From assembly GCF_015686695.1 (NCBI RefSeq), contig NZ_JADPMR010000001.1:2480001-2544000 (forward strand): a DNA stretch of 64,000 nt. Reading direction: 5' to 3'. The position numbers and the translations under genes are program-made. Under the pieces are notes generated by a model. The model was not told where the DNA came from and searched no databases. It saw only the letters and a list, made by a program, of their open reading frames with translations. Below are positions 8,083 to 21,548 of the stretch, one piece after another. Within the stretch, counting starts at the first letter, position 1, and every line of letters starts with the position of its first letter. The DNA is from Vibrio nitrifigilis (GTDB taxonomy: Bacteria; Pseudomonadota; Gammaproteobacteria; Enterobacterales; Vibrionaceae).

Positions 8083-8614
8083 CATCATTAATGTACTCAT
8101 TTTTTGTTGCAACATAATTAGCGGCAGATTTAAGAAGAAATTGCTTCTCTTTGTCTGTTAATGGGCGGGCCCTTTTGACAGGGCTGCCCATATATAGGTA
8201 ACCACTCTCAAGAGTTTTACCTGGAGGGATTAAACTTCCCGCTCCCACCATGACATCACTTTCTATTATTACGTTGTCTAATACAATCGCACCCATCCCA
8301 ACGAGTACTCGGTCTTTTATCGTGCACCCATGCAACATGACCTTATGACCGATGGTGACATCGTCGCCAATGAGAAGAGGGTAGCCCCCCGGATTTTCAT
8401 TGCTTTTATGAGTGACATGTAGAACCGTCCCATCTTGGATGTTGGTTCTGGCTCCAATCTGGATATGATTAACATCACCTCGAGCCGCAACGAGAGGCCA
8501 AATACTAGCGTTTTCTTCGATGCGAACATCACCAACAATAACGGCGCTTTCATCTATATACACGCTGTCGTGAATAGAAGGGGCTATTCCTTTGTAGCTT
8601 CTGATTGGATTCAT
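8063..8614 (-). CDS. Gamma-carbonic anhydrase family protein (YrdA-like)
   Basis: Left-handed beta-helix (hexapeptide repeat) protein of 183 residues. Regular repeats of the I-x-E-x-A-S-I kind run from about residue 15 to 150 (for example AVIVGDVRIEENASIWP, DVTIGHKVMLHGCTI, DNVIIESDVMVGAGS). Three His residues in positions typical of the metal site are visible (VLHVTHKS and IGHKVMLHG), so zinc binding in a trimer is likely. True carbonic anhydrase activity is uncertain for YrdA-type members. Start ATG at 8614 with GGAG just upstream. It is convergent with the DUF1488 gene and its far end faces the rRNA promoter region. Confidence 0.9.
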   Translation of the reverse strand: MNPIRSYKGIAPSIHDSVYIDESAVIVGDVRIEENASIWPLVAARGDVNHIQIGARTNIQDGTVLHVTHKSNENPGGYPLLIGDDVTIGHKVMLHGCTIKDRVLVGMGAIVLDNVIIESDVMVGAGSLIPPGKTLESGYLYMGSPVKRARPLTDKEKQFLLKSAANYVATKNEYINDVKPVKS

Positions 8615-8730
8615 AAGGGCTCCTTAATGACGAATACTCCATATTAGAGCGTTATTTTGGCGATAAATAGACCGTTGTGATCGAAAAGTACTCAAACAAA
8701 TAAAAAATCAAAAAAAATTTAAAAAAGCAC

Positions 8731-8758
8731 TTGCCAATGTAAGCTCGATCTCTATAAT
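8731..8758 (+). promoter_or_regulatory. rRNA operon promoter P1-like
   Basis: TTGCCA (8731-8736), a 16-base spacer and a perfect TATAAT (8753-8758), followed by a GC-rich discriminator (GCCCCCTCGC) typical of stringently controlled rRNA promoters. Runs of A at 8700-8727 directly upstream resemble an UP element. Confidence 0.8.
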
Positions 8759-8859
8759 GCCCCCTCGCTGACACGGCAAAGCTTCAATAAGCACTGCTGA
8801 GGAAAGCAAGGTTAGATTAGCAAGCTGAAAAGCTTCTGAAAATAAAATGAAAAAAGTGT

Positions 8860-8887
8860 TTGACACGACATTTTATCTCGCTAAAAT
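8860..8887 (+). promoter_or_regulatory. rRNA operon promoter P2-like
   Basis: A consensus TTGACA (8860-8865) is separated by 16 bases from TAAAAT (8882-8887), with a GC-rich segment after it. This is the second tandem promoter about 130 bp below the first, as is usual for rRNA operons. Confidence 0.8.
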
Positions 8888-8928
8888 AGCCGCCTCTTTC
8901 AACGTGACTTAAGTTACTGAGAAAGAAA

Positions 8929-8939
8929 GCTCTTTAACA
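8929..8939 (+). promoter_or_regulatory. rRNA leader boxA antitermination signal
   Basis: GCTCTTTAACA matches the boxA sequence recognised by NusB-NusE (S10), which makes RNA polymerase resistant to Rho on rRNA operons. A second copy-like boxA (TGCTCTTTAATA, 11075-11086) lies before the 23S gene. Confidence 0.75.
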
Positions 8940-9092
8940 ATTTAAACCTATCAATCTGTGTGGGCACTCGTTGATGATAATCAAATGAGAAACTTCGGTT
9001 TCCAATTGGTTTCAATGAACTGAGTGACCAATCAAGACTTCGGTCTTGGCACAGTCAATTTATTCAGTATTCATTGAGCCACAAAAAACTTT

Positions 9093-10644
<1,552 letters not shown>

Positions 10645-10712
10645 ACGATAAGATTATTGCGATGAGTGTTCACACAGATTGATACGGTTTAGAAAGCAAA
10701 GAGTATCTTAGT

Positions 10713-10788
10713 GTCCCGTTCGTCTAGAGGCCTAGGACACCGCCCTTTCACGGCGGTAACAGGGGTTCGACTCCCCTACGGGATACCA
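10713..10788 (+). tRNA. tRNA-Glu (TTC)
   Basis: 76-base cloverleaf in the 16S-23S spacer with acceptor GTCCCGT pairing ACGGGAT, anticodon TTC in CCCTTTCACGG, T-loop GGTTCGACT, and encoded CCA. Confidence 0.98.
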
Positions 10789-10789
10789 T

Positions 10790-10865
10790 GGGTCGTTAGC
10801 TCAGTTGGTAGAGCAGTTGACTTTTAATCAATTGGTCACAGGTTCGAATCCTGTACGACCCACCA
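10790..10865 (+). tRNA. tRNA-Lys (TTT)
   Basis: 76 bases starting one base after tRNA-Glu. Acceptor GGGTCGT/ACGACCC, anticodon TTT in GACTTTTAATC, T-loop GGTTCGAATCC, encoded CCA. Confidence 0.98.
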
Positions 10866-10893
10866 TTTCCTTCCACAGGAAATCAAATAATGT

Positions 10894-10969
10894 GGGCGAT
10901 TAGCTCAGTTGGGAGAGCACCTGCCTTACAAGCAGGGGGTCACTGGTTCGAACCCGGTATCGCCCACCA
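10894..10969 (+). tRNA. tRNA-Val (TAC)
   Basis: 76 bases, acceptor GGGCGAT/ATCGCCC, anticodon TAC in CTGCCTTACAAGCAG, encoded CCA. It is the third spacer tRNA of the rRNA operon. Confidence 0.98.
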
Positions 10970-11338
10970 CTCTCTAAATATTTTTGGAAACGGATTCCAA
11001 ACCACTTCAGTAACACGTATGTGGTTGGAATTAGTGACGCTGAAAATCTTTAGAAAGTGCTGAAAATGTACTTTTGCTCTTTAATAATTTGGAAAGCTGA
11101 CAAAACATTCTTTTAGAATGTTTGTAAAAGTTCTCAATTATTTTCTTTATGAAAATAACCAACACACATTCAAGTGTTCTTGGGAAGCTTACTTTTTAAG
11201 TAAGTATTCAAAATTGAGTCCGGCAATATCGAGTCTGCAACATGTATAAAAATGCAGACAACCTTGGTGACTAACCTTTGATTTCACTTTTTCAAAGTGG
11301 AGACAAATAGTACAACTCAAAACTTTTTTGGGTTGTAT
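10970..11338 (+). other. Spacer between tRNA-Val and 23S rRNA
   Basis: About 370 bases without a gene. It holds a boxA-like TGCTCTTTAATA at 11075. GGGTTGTATGGTTAAG around 11330-11344 can pair with CTTAACCATACAAC after the 23S gene (14219-14232), forming the RNase III processing stem. Confidence 0.7.
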
Positions 11339-14227
<2,889 letters not shown>

Positions 14228-14340
14228 ACAACACCAAAAAGGTTTTGTATCGGACTCGATATAAGAGACACACTTGGATTGTGTGAGAACGACAGCTTTC
14301 TGAATTAATTGTTGCTGCGTAGCGGTAACAACAAAGAATT

Positions 14341-14460
14341 TGCTTGGCGACCATAGCATTTTGGACCCACCTGATCCCATGCCGAACTCAGAAGTGAAAC
14401 GAAATCGCGCCGATGGTAGTGTGGGGCTTCCCCATGTGAGAGTAGGTCATCGCCAGGCTT
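14341..14460 (+). rRNA. rrf: 5S ribosomal RNA
   Basis: 120 bases. TGCTTGGCGACCATAGC at the 5' end pairs with GCCAGGCTT at the 3' end. The centre contains CCATGCCGAACTCAGAAGTG and GATGGTAGTGTGGGG, the conserved 5S loops. Confidence 0.98.
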
Positions 14461-14506
14461 TAAATATAGATGTATAGTATTTGACTACTGTAGATCGACA
14501 ATTTGT

Positions 14507-14597
14507 GGAGAGATGGCTGAGTGGTCGAAAGCACCGGTCTTGAAAACCGGCAACCGTTAATAGCGGTTCTAGGGTTCAAATCCCTATCTCTCCGCCA
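14507..14597 (+). tRNA. tRNA-Ser (TGA)
   Basis: 91-base class II tRNA with a long variable arm. Acceptor GGAGAGA/TCTCTCC, anticodon TGA in GTCTTGAAAACC, encoded CCA. It begins 46 bases after 5S and ends just before the operon terminator, so it is probably read through from the rRNA promoters. Confidence 0.97.
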
Positions 14598-14603
14598 CAT
14601 TCG

Positions 14604-14634
14604 AAAAGCCCGCTGAGAAATCAGCGGGCTTTTT
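14604..14634. terminator. Terminator of the rRNA operon (bidirectional)
   Basis: AAAAGCCCGCTGA and TCAGCGGGCTTTTT form a 13-bp stem with a GAAA tetraloop and a T run. The flanking As allow it to serve the opposing ilvY transcript too. Confidence 0.92.
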
Positions 14635-14698
14635 CGTATTTGCTATATAGCTAGAAAAAGGAAGCGTCTGCTTCCTGAACTATTTTCTATCGCAAACC

Positions 14699-15595
14699 TT
14701 AATCAACAATACTTTTCTTTGCTGTTACCTCACTCCACAGTGCTTTTAACAGCGGGTTATCTAACTGTGAGCGTTTACAACAGACACCAAGTTTAAATGG
14801 TTTCATTGGAGCAATCGTCGATAGCCGTTGTACCTTGTCTCTGACCGGACTGTTATTGATTACAACATCAGGCGCTATCCCAACACCACACCCAAGAGAT
14901 ACCATACTAACTAGTGCCTCATTACCTGCTATCTGAGCATAGATATTAGGCTTGATCTTCATTTGTTTAAACCAGTTATCTGCCCTAACTCGAGATGTTC
15001 CCGTTTGTGGCAAGATAAAGGGGATCTTATTCCAGTCTGGCGATTCTTTTTGCAGTTCTTCGACAAAACTACTGATCCCTGCCGGTCCAATAAAAGAGAG
15101 TGGAATTTCACTGATGGTAGCGAACTCAACACGTGGCGAAAGTTGTTCAGGCATGGCCGAAATAGCAATGTCGACTTCATCATTAAGTACTTTATCAATC
15201 GCCAGTGCAGGATCGCCAGTTAACAGCTTAAACTCAATATAAGGGTGTTTAACACGAAAGGAGCTCAATAACTCAGGTAAATGACTATAGCTTGCGGTCA
15301 CTGAGCAGAAGAGCTTTATCTCCCCTTTTAATTCAGCATCTTCATTATTAATCGCAACTTGAAATTGTTTCCACTCATTGACGATTCTCATTGCAACCGG
15401 CAATAACTGATTTCCGATGGGAGTGAGTTCTACTCGGCGGTTATCCCTAACAAACAGAGCATGACCAATATCTTGTTCAAGTTTTTGAACTTGGCGACTA
15501 AGTGCTGATGGACTTACATGCATAGCTTCTGCCGTTTGGCTGAAATTTTTGCTTTCACATAAGTGCAAAAATAGGCGAAGTGTTCTGATATTCAT
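14699..15595 (-). CDS. ilvY: LysR-type activator IlvY
   Basis: Transcription factor that activates the divergent ilvC gene in response to acetolactate or acetohydroxybutyrate and represses itself. The N-terminal helix-turn-helix is obvious (LRLFLHLCESKNFSQTAEAM, then HVSPSALSRQVQKLEQDIG). The remaining 200 residues form the two-lobed LysR effector domain. The start is the ATG at 15595 (298 residues), not the longer frame from 15625, because the family begins MNIRTLRLFLHL. Its divergent position 158 bases from ilvC is the classic arrangement. An inverted repeat in the gap is the likely operator. Confidence 0.95.
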   Translation of the reverse strand: MNIRTLRLFLHLCESKNFSQTAEAMHVSPSALSRQVQKLEQDIGHALFVRDNRRVELTPIGNQLLPVAMRIVNEWKQFQVAINNEDAELKGEIKLFCSVTASYSHLPELLSSFRVKHPYIEFKLLTGDPALAIDKVLNDEVDIAISAMPEQLSPRVEFATISEIPLSFIGPAGISSFVEELQKESPDWNKIPFILPQTGTSRVRADNWFKQMKIKPNIYAQIAGNEALVSMVSLGCGVGIAPDVVINNSPVRDKVQRLSTIAPMKPFKLGVCCKRSQLDNPLLKALWSEVTAKKSIVD

Positions 15596-15610
15596 GGGAT
15601 TCTCTCTATG

Positions 15611-15625
15611 TTGCACTTTTTGCAA
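15611..15625. promoter_or_regulatory. Putative IlvY operator between ilvY and ilvC
   Basis: TTGCACTTTTTGCAA is an interrupted palindrome (TTGCA-N5-TGCAA) of the T-N11-A type bound by LysR proteins. It lies 16 bases upstream of the ilvY start. The assignment rests on position and symmetry. Confidence 0.6.
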
Positions 15626-15753
15626 TAACTAGTTGTGAATATATCACTTTAAGCAATTTAATGCCTGAATTAGTATGAAGTCATTCGGTGCCACACCATA
15701 CCAATGACAGAAGAGCACCGCTTAGACGGAAAGTATCAAAGGAGCATCCTACT

Positions 15754-17238
15754 ATGGCGAATTATTTTAATACCTTAAACTTGCGTGAAAAGTTAGACCA
15801 GATCGGTCGTTGCCGCTTTATGGCTCGTGATGAATTTGCAAACGAAGCTGAATATCTCAAAGGTAAAAAAGTCGTCATCGTTGGTTGTGGTGCTCAAGGC
15901 CTAAACCAAGGCTTGAATATGCGTGACTCTGGTCTAGATATCTCTTACGCACTACGTGCTGCTGCGATTACAGAGAAACGCCAATCTTTCAAAAACGCGA
16001 AAGATAACGGTTTTGTTGTTGGTACTTATGAAGAACTTATTCCTCAAGCTGATTTGGTGATGAACCTTACTCCAGATAAGCAGCACAGTAACGTGATTGA
16101 AACCGTAATGCCACTAATGAAAAAAGGTGCGGCATTAGGCTACTCTCATGGCTTCAACATTGTTGAAGAAGGTATGCAAATCCGCGAAGACATTACAGTA
16201 GTGATGGTTGCACCTAAATGTCCAGGTACAGAAGTTCGTGAAGAATACAAACGAGGCTTTGGTGTTCCTACATTGGTTGCTGTTCACCCTGCAAACGATC
16301 CAAATGGTGACGGCTTAGAAATCGCGAAAGCTTGGGCTGCAGCAACAGGTGGTCATCGTGCTGGTTGTCTACAATCTTCTTTTGTTGCTGAAGTTAAATC
16401 AGATTTGATGGGCGAGCAAACTATCCTATGTGGCATGTTGCAAGCTGGCTCTATCGTTTGTTATGAAAAAATGCTTGCAGAAGGTGTTGACGCAGGTTAC
16501 GCAGGTAAACTACTTCAATACGGTTGGGAAACTATCACAGAAGCTCTGAAATTCGGTGGTATCAGCCACATGATGGATCGTCTTTCTAACCCAGCGAAAA
16601 TCAAAGCATTTGAACTTTCAGAAGAGCTAAAAGGCCTGTTGAAACCTCTGTACTACAAACATATGGATGACATCATCTCCGGTCACTTCTCATCAACTAT
16701 GATGGCTGACTGGGCAAATGATGATGCAAATCTTCTAGGCTGGCGTGCAGAAACTGCAGAAACAGGCTTTGAAAACTACCCTGAGTCTGATGCAAAAATT
16801 TCTGAGCAAGAATACTTTGATAACGGTATTTTGATGGTTGCGATGGTTCGTGCAGGGATTGAATTGGCATTCGAAGCAATGACTGATTCAGGCATCATTG
16901 CTGAGTCTGCATACTACGAATCACTACATGAGCTACCATTGATTGCAAACACCATTGCTCGTAAACGTCTATACGAAATGAACGTGGTTATCTCAGATAC
17001 AGCTGAATATGGTAACTACCTATTCTCTAACGTTGCTACTCCTCTGCTTCGTGAGAAATTCATGCCTAACGTTTCAGCAGAATTCATTGGTAAAGGTCTA
17101 GCAGATGCATCTAACCATGTTGATAACACACGCTTAATTGAAGTGAACCATGTTCTACGTCAGCATCCTGTTGAAGAAGTTGGTGAAAAACTTCGTGGTT
17201 ACATGAAAGACATGAAACGCATCGCTGTTGGCGACTAA
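15754..17238 (+). CDS. ilvC: Ketol-acid reductoisomerase
   Basis: Second common step of isoleucine and valine synthesis: Mg-dependent alkyl migration and NADPH reduction of acetolactate or acetohydroxybutyrate. At 494 residues it is the long class II (enterobacterial) type with a duplicated C-terminal helical domain. The NADPH-binding loop VVIVGCGAQGLNQGLNMRDSG and the conserved PKCPGTEVREEYKRG are visible, as are the metal-binding acidic residues in the SDLMGEQTILCGMLQAG block. The ATG at 15754 has AAGGAG about 10 bases upstream; the frame upstream of it is leader. Its codon usage is noticeably biased to preferred codons, consistent with high expression. A good terminator follows. Confidence 0.98.
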   Translation: MANYFNTLNLREKLDQIGRCRFMARDEFANEAEYLKGKKVVIVGCGAQGLNQGLNMRDSGLDISYALRAAAITEKRQSFKNAKDNGFVVGTYEELIPQADLVMNLTPDKQHSNVIETVMPLMKKGAALGYSHGFNIVEEGMQIREDITVVMVAPKCPGTEVREEYKRGFGVPTLVAVHPANDPNGDGLEIAKAWAAATGGHRAGCLQSSFVAEVKSDLMGEQTILCGMLQAGSIVCYEKMLAEGVDAGYAGKLLQYGWETITEALKFGGISHMMDRLSNPAKIKAFELSEELKGLLKPLYYKHMDDIISGHFSSTMMADWANDDANLLGWRAETAETGFENYPESDAKISEQEYFDNGILMVAMVRAGIELAFEAMTDSGIIAESAYYESLHELPLIANTIARKRLYEMNVVISDTAEYGNYLFSNVATPLLREKFMPNVSAEFIGKGLADASNHVDNTRLIEVNHVLRQHPVEEVGEKLRGYMKDMKRIAVGD

Positions 17239-17247
17239 TTGATGTCT

Positions 17248-17287
17248 AAAGGTTCGTTACTCATAAAAATAATCAACGAACCTTTTT
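17248..17287 (+). terminator. Terminator after ilvC
   Basis: AAAGGTTCGTT (17248-17258) pairs with AACGAACCTTT (17275-17285) and leads into a T run. Confidence 0.8.
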
Positions 17288-17318
17288 AAAAAAATAACAA
17301 GCAAACACAATAAAAAAC

Positions 17319-17351
17319 AAAAGGCTTGGTCTGTCGTGACCAAGCCTTTTT
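17319..17351. terminator. Terminator between ilvC and ubiK
   Basis: AAAAGGCTTGGTC and GACCAAGCCTTTTT form a 13-bp stem with a 6-base loop. Runs of A and T on either side let it act for ubiK on the minus strand as well as a backup for ilvC. Confidence 0.88.
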
Positions 17352-17393
17352 CTTTGTCTTTACTCAATCCAATGAGAGGATATGTAGTAAAAA

Positions 17394-17651
17394 TTATGCG
17401 TCTTTTGCCGCTAGTTTTTCTTCAATCTCTGCCAGTTTCTTTTCCATGTCTGTCAGTTTTTGACGGGTGCGCAAGAGAACTTGTGTTTGCACATCAAACT
17501 CTTCACGACTTACTACATCAAGTTTATTCAATTGACCTTGAATAACTTGACGTACCTTTTGTTCAACATCCGCACCTAGCTCTTTGACAGGTTGAGGCAT
17601 CGAGTCATGAATTTGCTTTGCAATCTGCTCTAATTTATTTGGATCAAACAT
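17394..17651 (-). CDS. ubiK: Ubiquinone biosynthesis accessory factor UbiK
   Basis: 85-residue protein of the BMFP/YqiC family. In enterobacteria UbiK binds UbiJ and helps ubiquinone synthesis, mainly under aerobic conditions. The N-terminal MFDPNKLEQIAKQIHDSMP and the C-terminal heptad-rich coiled coil (RQKLTDMEKKLAEIEEKLAA) are typical. The ATG at 17651 has AGGAGT upstream. No ubiquinone genes are nearby, which is normal for this gene. It is monocistronic between two terminators and the rep gene. Confidence 0.93.
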   Translation of the reverse strand: MFDPNKLEQIAKQIHDSMPQPVKELGADVEQKVRQVIQGQLNKLDVVSREEFDVQTQVLLRTRQKLTDMEKKLAEIEEKLAAKDA

Positions 17652-17892
17652 TCGGGTTACTCCTATCCTTTACTCTGCATTCTATGCAATTCATAGGCGA
17701 AAGTCGTCATTATGGGATAAAAAAAGATGACTTTCTGTATTACTGATAATTTTCAGTCCAATTGGATAATCGTAGTGCCTTTGAGACTTTAGTGCTTGCC
17801 GGTTATCGACAGAGATAATTGATAGGATTTCATGGCAACATGAACAATGAGCCATTATTATTAGCGGCTCAAGAACAGAGAAAGAGTGCACT

Positions 17893-19908
17893 ATGAAGCT
17901 AAACCCTAGACAAGATGAAGCCGTTAAGTACGTATCAGGTCCTTGCCTGGTTCTAGCTGGCGCAGGTTCAGGTAAAACTCGTGTTATTACCAATAAGATT
18001 GCCTATTTGGTTCAAAAATGTCGTTATAAAGCACGAAATATTGCTGCGGTAACCTTTACTAACAAAGCCGCTCGTGAAATGAAAGAGCGGGTATCACAAA
18101 CACTAGGTAAAGCAGAGTCTCGTGGTTTGATGGTGTCGACATTCCATACACTAGGTCTCAATATTATCCGTCGTGAATATAAGCACTTAGGATTGAAAGC
18201 TGGTTTTTCTCTGTTTGATGATCAAGACCAGATGGCGTTGCTAAAAGAATTAACAGAAAAGCAGTTAGATGGTGATAAAGACCTATTGAAACAGTTGCTG
18301 AGTACCATCTCCAATTGGAAAAACGATATGGTGACCCCAGACCAAGCTAAAGCCTTGGCGCAGGGTGAGCAGCAACAGCTTTTCGCATTCTGTTTTGAAA
18401 TGTATCAAACTCAGATGCAAGCCTATAATGCTTTGGATTTTGATGACCTCATTTTGATGCCAGTTCGGTTATTGCGCACTAATGAAGAGGTTCGTCAGCG
18501 CTGGCAGAATCGTATTCGCTATCTCCTTGTGGATGAATACCAAGATACCAATACCAGTCAATATGAATTGGTTAAGCTGTTAGTCGGAGAACGTGGCCGA
18601 TTAACAGTTGTAGGTGATGACGATCAGTCTATCTATTCGTGGCGTGGCGCTAAGCCGCAAAACTTAGTGTTACTCGGTCAGGACTACCCCGACTTACGCC
18701 TTATTAAACTTGAACAAAACTATCGTTCTACCAGTCGTATACTACGTTCTGCCAATATACTGATTGCGAATAACCCGCACGTATATGAAAAATCGCTCTT
18801 TTCAGAAATTCCTGATGGTGAAAGGCTTAAAGTCATCACTGCAAAGAATGAAGATCATGAGGCTGAAAAGATTACCGCGGAAATTGTGGCGCACAAATTC
18901 TTAAATCGAACTGAATATCGTGATTATGCGGTTCTCTATCGCGGTAACCATCAATCTCGGTTGATTGAGAAAAGTTTAATGCAAAACCGTGTGCCATATA
19001 AAATTTCGGGGGGGACGTCATTTTTTGCTCGTGCAGAAATTAAAGACATCATGGCCTACTTACGCGTGCTAGTGAACCCTGACGACGACAATGCTTTTCT
19101 ACGTATTGTGAATACTCCTCGGCGTGAAATTGGCCCTGCAACACTCGAAAAATTGGGTAGCTACGCTAATATGCGGAGTAAAAGCCTATTTGCGGCTAGT
19201 TTTGAAATGGGCTTAGAACAACACCTTTCGGGCCGCGGTTTAGAAAACTTACGTCGTTTTACTCAGTGGCTAGTCGCGATTGCTGACAATGCTGAGCGTG
19301 GTGATTCAGTGGAAGCCGTTCGGTCATTGGTTCGTGATATCCATTATGAAGATTGGCTGCATGAAACGTCATCAAGCCCTAAGGCGGCTGAAATGCGCAT
19401 GAAAAACGTCTCAGAGCTCTATTCATGGATTACGTCTGATTTACAAGGCGATAACTATGATCAGGAAGAAAAAACGCTCAAGGAAGTGGTACAGCGTCTT
19501 ACTCTACGTGACATGATGGAACGAGGTGAAGAGAACGATGACAGTGATGCGGTTCAGTTAATGACGCTACACGCTTCTAAAGGTCTTGAGTTTCCTTACG
19601 TCTACCTAATGGGAGCTGAAGAAGGGATTTTGCCCCATCAAACCAGCATTGATGAAGATAATGTCGAAGAAGAACGGCGCTTAATGTACGTGGGTATTAC
19701 TCGAGCACAAAGGGAATTAACGTTCACTATGTGTAAAGAGCGTCGCCAATATGGTGAGCTTATTAAGCCTACTCAGAGTCGTTTTCTTGATGAACTTCCA
19801 TATGATGATGTTGAGTGGGAAGTAAAGAAAAAGCCGCTTTCTCAACAAGAGCGAATGGAAAAAGGTCAGGCTCATATTGCAAACATCCGCGCTATGTTTA
19901 AAAAATAG
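17893..19908 (+). CDS. rep: ATP-dependent DNA helicase Rep
   Basis: SF1A 3'-5' helicase that removes protein roadblocks ahead of replication forks and helps restart them. All helicase motifs are seen: Q motif (LNPRQDEAV), Walker A LAGAGSGKTRVI, motif Ia AVTFTNKAAREMKERV, motif II LLVDEYQDTN, motif III VVGDDDQSIYSWRGA, motif IV EQNYRST, motif V VQLMTLHASKGLEFPYV and motif VI VGITRAQRELT. The 671-residue length equals that of Rep rather than UvrD, and it lacks the longer UvrD C-terminus. A second, separate UvrD occurs at 39798. Confidence 0.96.
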   Translation: MKLNPRQDEAVKYVSGPCLVLAGAGSGKTRVITNKIAYLVQKCRYKARNIAAVTFTNKAAREMKERVSQTLGKAESRGLMVSTFHTLGLNIIRREYKHLGLKAGFSLFDDQDQMALLKELTEKQLDGDKDLLKQLLSTISNWKNDMVTPDQAKALAQGEQQQLFAFCFEMYQTQMQAYNALDFDDLILMPVRLLRTNEEVRQRWQNRIRYLLVDEYQDTNTSQYELVKLLVGERGRLTVVGDDDQSIYSWRGAKPQNLVLLGQDYPDLRLIKLEQNYRSTSRILRSANILIANNPHVYEKSLFSEIPDGERLKVITAKNEDHEAEKITAEIVAHKFLNRTEYRDYAVLYRGNHQSRLIEKSLMQNRVPYKISGGTSFFARAEIKDIMAYLRVLVNPDDDNAFLRIVNTPRREIGPATLEKLGSYANMRSKSLFAASFEMGLEQHLSGRGLENLRRFTQWLVAIADNAERGDSVEAVRSLVRDIHYEDWLHETSSSPKAAEMRMKNVSELYSWITSDLQGDNYDQEEKTLKEVVQRLTLRDMMERGEENDDSDAVQLMTLHASKGLEFPYVYLMGAEEGILPHQTSIDEDNVEEERRLMYVGITRAQRELTFTMCKERRQYGELIKPTQSRFLDELPYDDVEWEVKKKPLSQQERMEKGQAHIANIRAMFKK

Positions 19909-20020
19909 TATTTGTCTGGAAATTCCTTTGGGGATCTGGATAGAAATTTGTTAACATGGCGCAGATTTCAAAGGTACTTGATTAACAATTTTTTTGCCCC
20001 GATCAATGAGTTGCCAATTT

Positions 20021-20049
20021 TTTACACAGTGATTGAGGGTGTTTATGCT
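20021..20049 (+). promoter_or_regulatory. Promoter of the tRNA-Arg-His-Pro operon
   Basis: TTTACA (20021-20026) and TATGCT (20044-20049) are separated by exactly 17 bases, about 110 bases before tRNA-Arg. Confidence 0.65.
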
Positions 20050-20158
20050 ATTATTAGCAGCCATTTGACGAAAAACCCGTCAATCGGTAAAAAAAGTTGA
20101 AAAAGTACTAGACGCCGTAGTGTGATATCCGTATTATTCCACTCCGCCGATAGGGCAT

Positions 20159-20235
<77 letters not shown>

Positions 20236-20269
20236 TTTCTCGGAGGGAATGTCGGTAAAAATTTGTAGT

Positions 20270-20346
20270 GGTGGCTATAGCTCAGTTGGTAGAGTCCCGG
20301 ATTGTGATTCCGGTTGTCGCGGGTTCGAATCCCGTTAGCCACCCCA
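20270..20346 (+). tRNA. tRNA-His (GTG), copy 1
   Basis: 77 bases including the extra 5' G that pairs with C73, a hallmark of tRNA-His. Acceptor GGTGGCTA/TAGCCACC, anticodon GTG in GGATTGTGATTCC, encoded CCA. Confidence 0.98.
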
Positions 20347-20351
20347 TTCGT

Positions 20352-20428
<77 letters not shown>

Positions 20429-20493
20429 CTATTTATAGTTAGGCTTATTAAGCGTGACTAATTCGGCAAAAGCCGGTTAAAACACAAATTGAT

Positions 20494-20570
20494 GGTGGCT
20501 ATAGCTCAGTTGGTAGAGTCCCGGATTGTGATTCCGGTTGTCGCGGGTTCGAATCCCGTTAGCCACCCCA
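20494..20570 (+). tRNA. tRNA-His (GTG), copy 2
   Basis: Identical in sequence to copy 1 at 20270. Confidence 0.98.
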
Positions 20571-20575
20571 TTTGT

Positions 20576-20652
<77 letters not shown>

Positions 20653-20660
20653 CCATTCGA

Positions 20661-20689
20661 AGCCTCAGCAGAAATGCTGGGGCTTTTTT
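20661..20689 (+). terminator. Terminator of the tRNA operon
   Basis: AGCCTCAGCA and TGCTGGGGCT form a 10-bp stem with a GAAA loop and six Ts. Confidence 0.88.
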
Positions 20690-21548
20690 GTATGTGCAAT
20701 TTTTTGATGCTTGTGTTGCTTATCCATCACATATTGGCCATTACGATAGCCTCGCTGCGTTGAACCCCTCTTCACCGAACTTACCATTCAAAGACTTAGA
20801 TACGCTCTTTCTGATTAGGCGTCGCCAAAGAAATATGGATTTTTCTCGTCTATCTTATTAATTTTTAGAGCAAAATGAGAATTTGCCCACATTAAAGTGA
20901 TGAACTTTGCATAAAATTGCAAAATGAATGCCGATAGTAGCGGTAACTTTAGATCTGGATCTCTTTGTTATTACTAGCTCATTGTAATGATGTGTGTGGC
21001 TTTAATTTTAAGTATTTATGCGAATGATGCATGTTTTTATATTGGGTTTTAATATTAATTAAAGATTATTTTTAGGTTTTAAATTCTAATTATTATAAAT
21101 ATGTTGGTTTTTTATCTCATTTAATGGTGATAAATTTTATTTATTATCATTGATTAATATTTGAGTAGAGTTTCCACTCTAATGCAATTTTACGCACATA
21201 ATGAAATTTATTTTATTTTGACCATGTTTGTTTTTTTGGTTTATACCTCTAATTTGTAGCATATTTATCATGTGCTATAAAAGGGTGGTGTTTATCTGTT
21301 TATTTACATAAAGTGAATTAATATGCGATTAATGTATTGTAAATACACATATATCGCATTTTTATACTATTTGAGTTGCTTTTTATACGTAGATTTGTCA
21401 AATTGTTTGGCTAATAAGTGCCAGAATATTGTACTGGCAAGAATGGATTCACATATACCTGATCACATCTGTACTTTAGAGTCTCTAGAGGCATTCAGGT
21501 ATTCAGACAGGGCAAGAAAACTGTCGAAGCAGTAGAGGTCTGGTTTCA
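20690..21548 (+). other. AT-rich gene-free stretch with tRNA-Pro 3' remnant
   Basis: About 860 bases without a convincing gene. Bases 20759-20793 copy the 3' end of tRNA-Pro plus its downstream flank imperfectly, including an exact 13-base run CCCTCTTCACCGA at 20766-20778. From about 20860 to 21320 the DNA is strikingly AT-rich. A 70-codon frame at 21323-21535 has no recognisable family and a poor ribosome site. The promoter of the downstream ABC operon must lie here, but no clear site was picked out. Confidence 0.6.

Noticed and set aside
21323..21535. 70-codon frame just before the ABC ATPase gene
   Set aside because: No recognisable domain, low-complexity AT-rich codons and no good ribosome site; judged more likely leader sequence than a gene.
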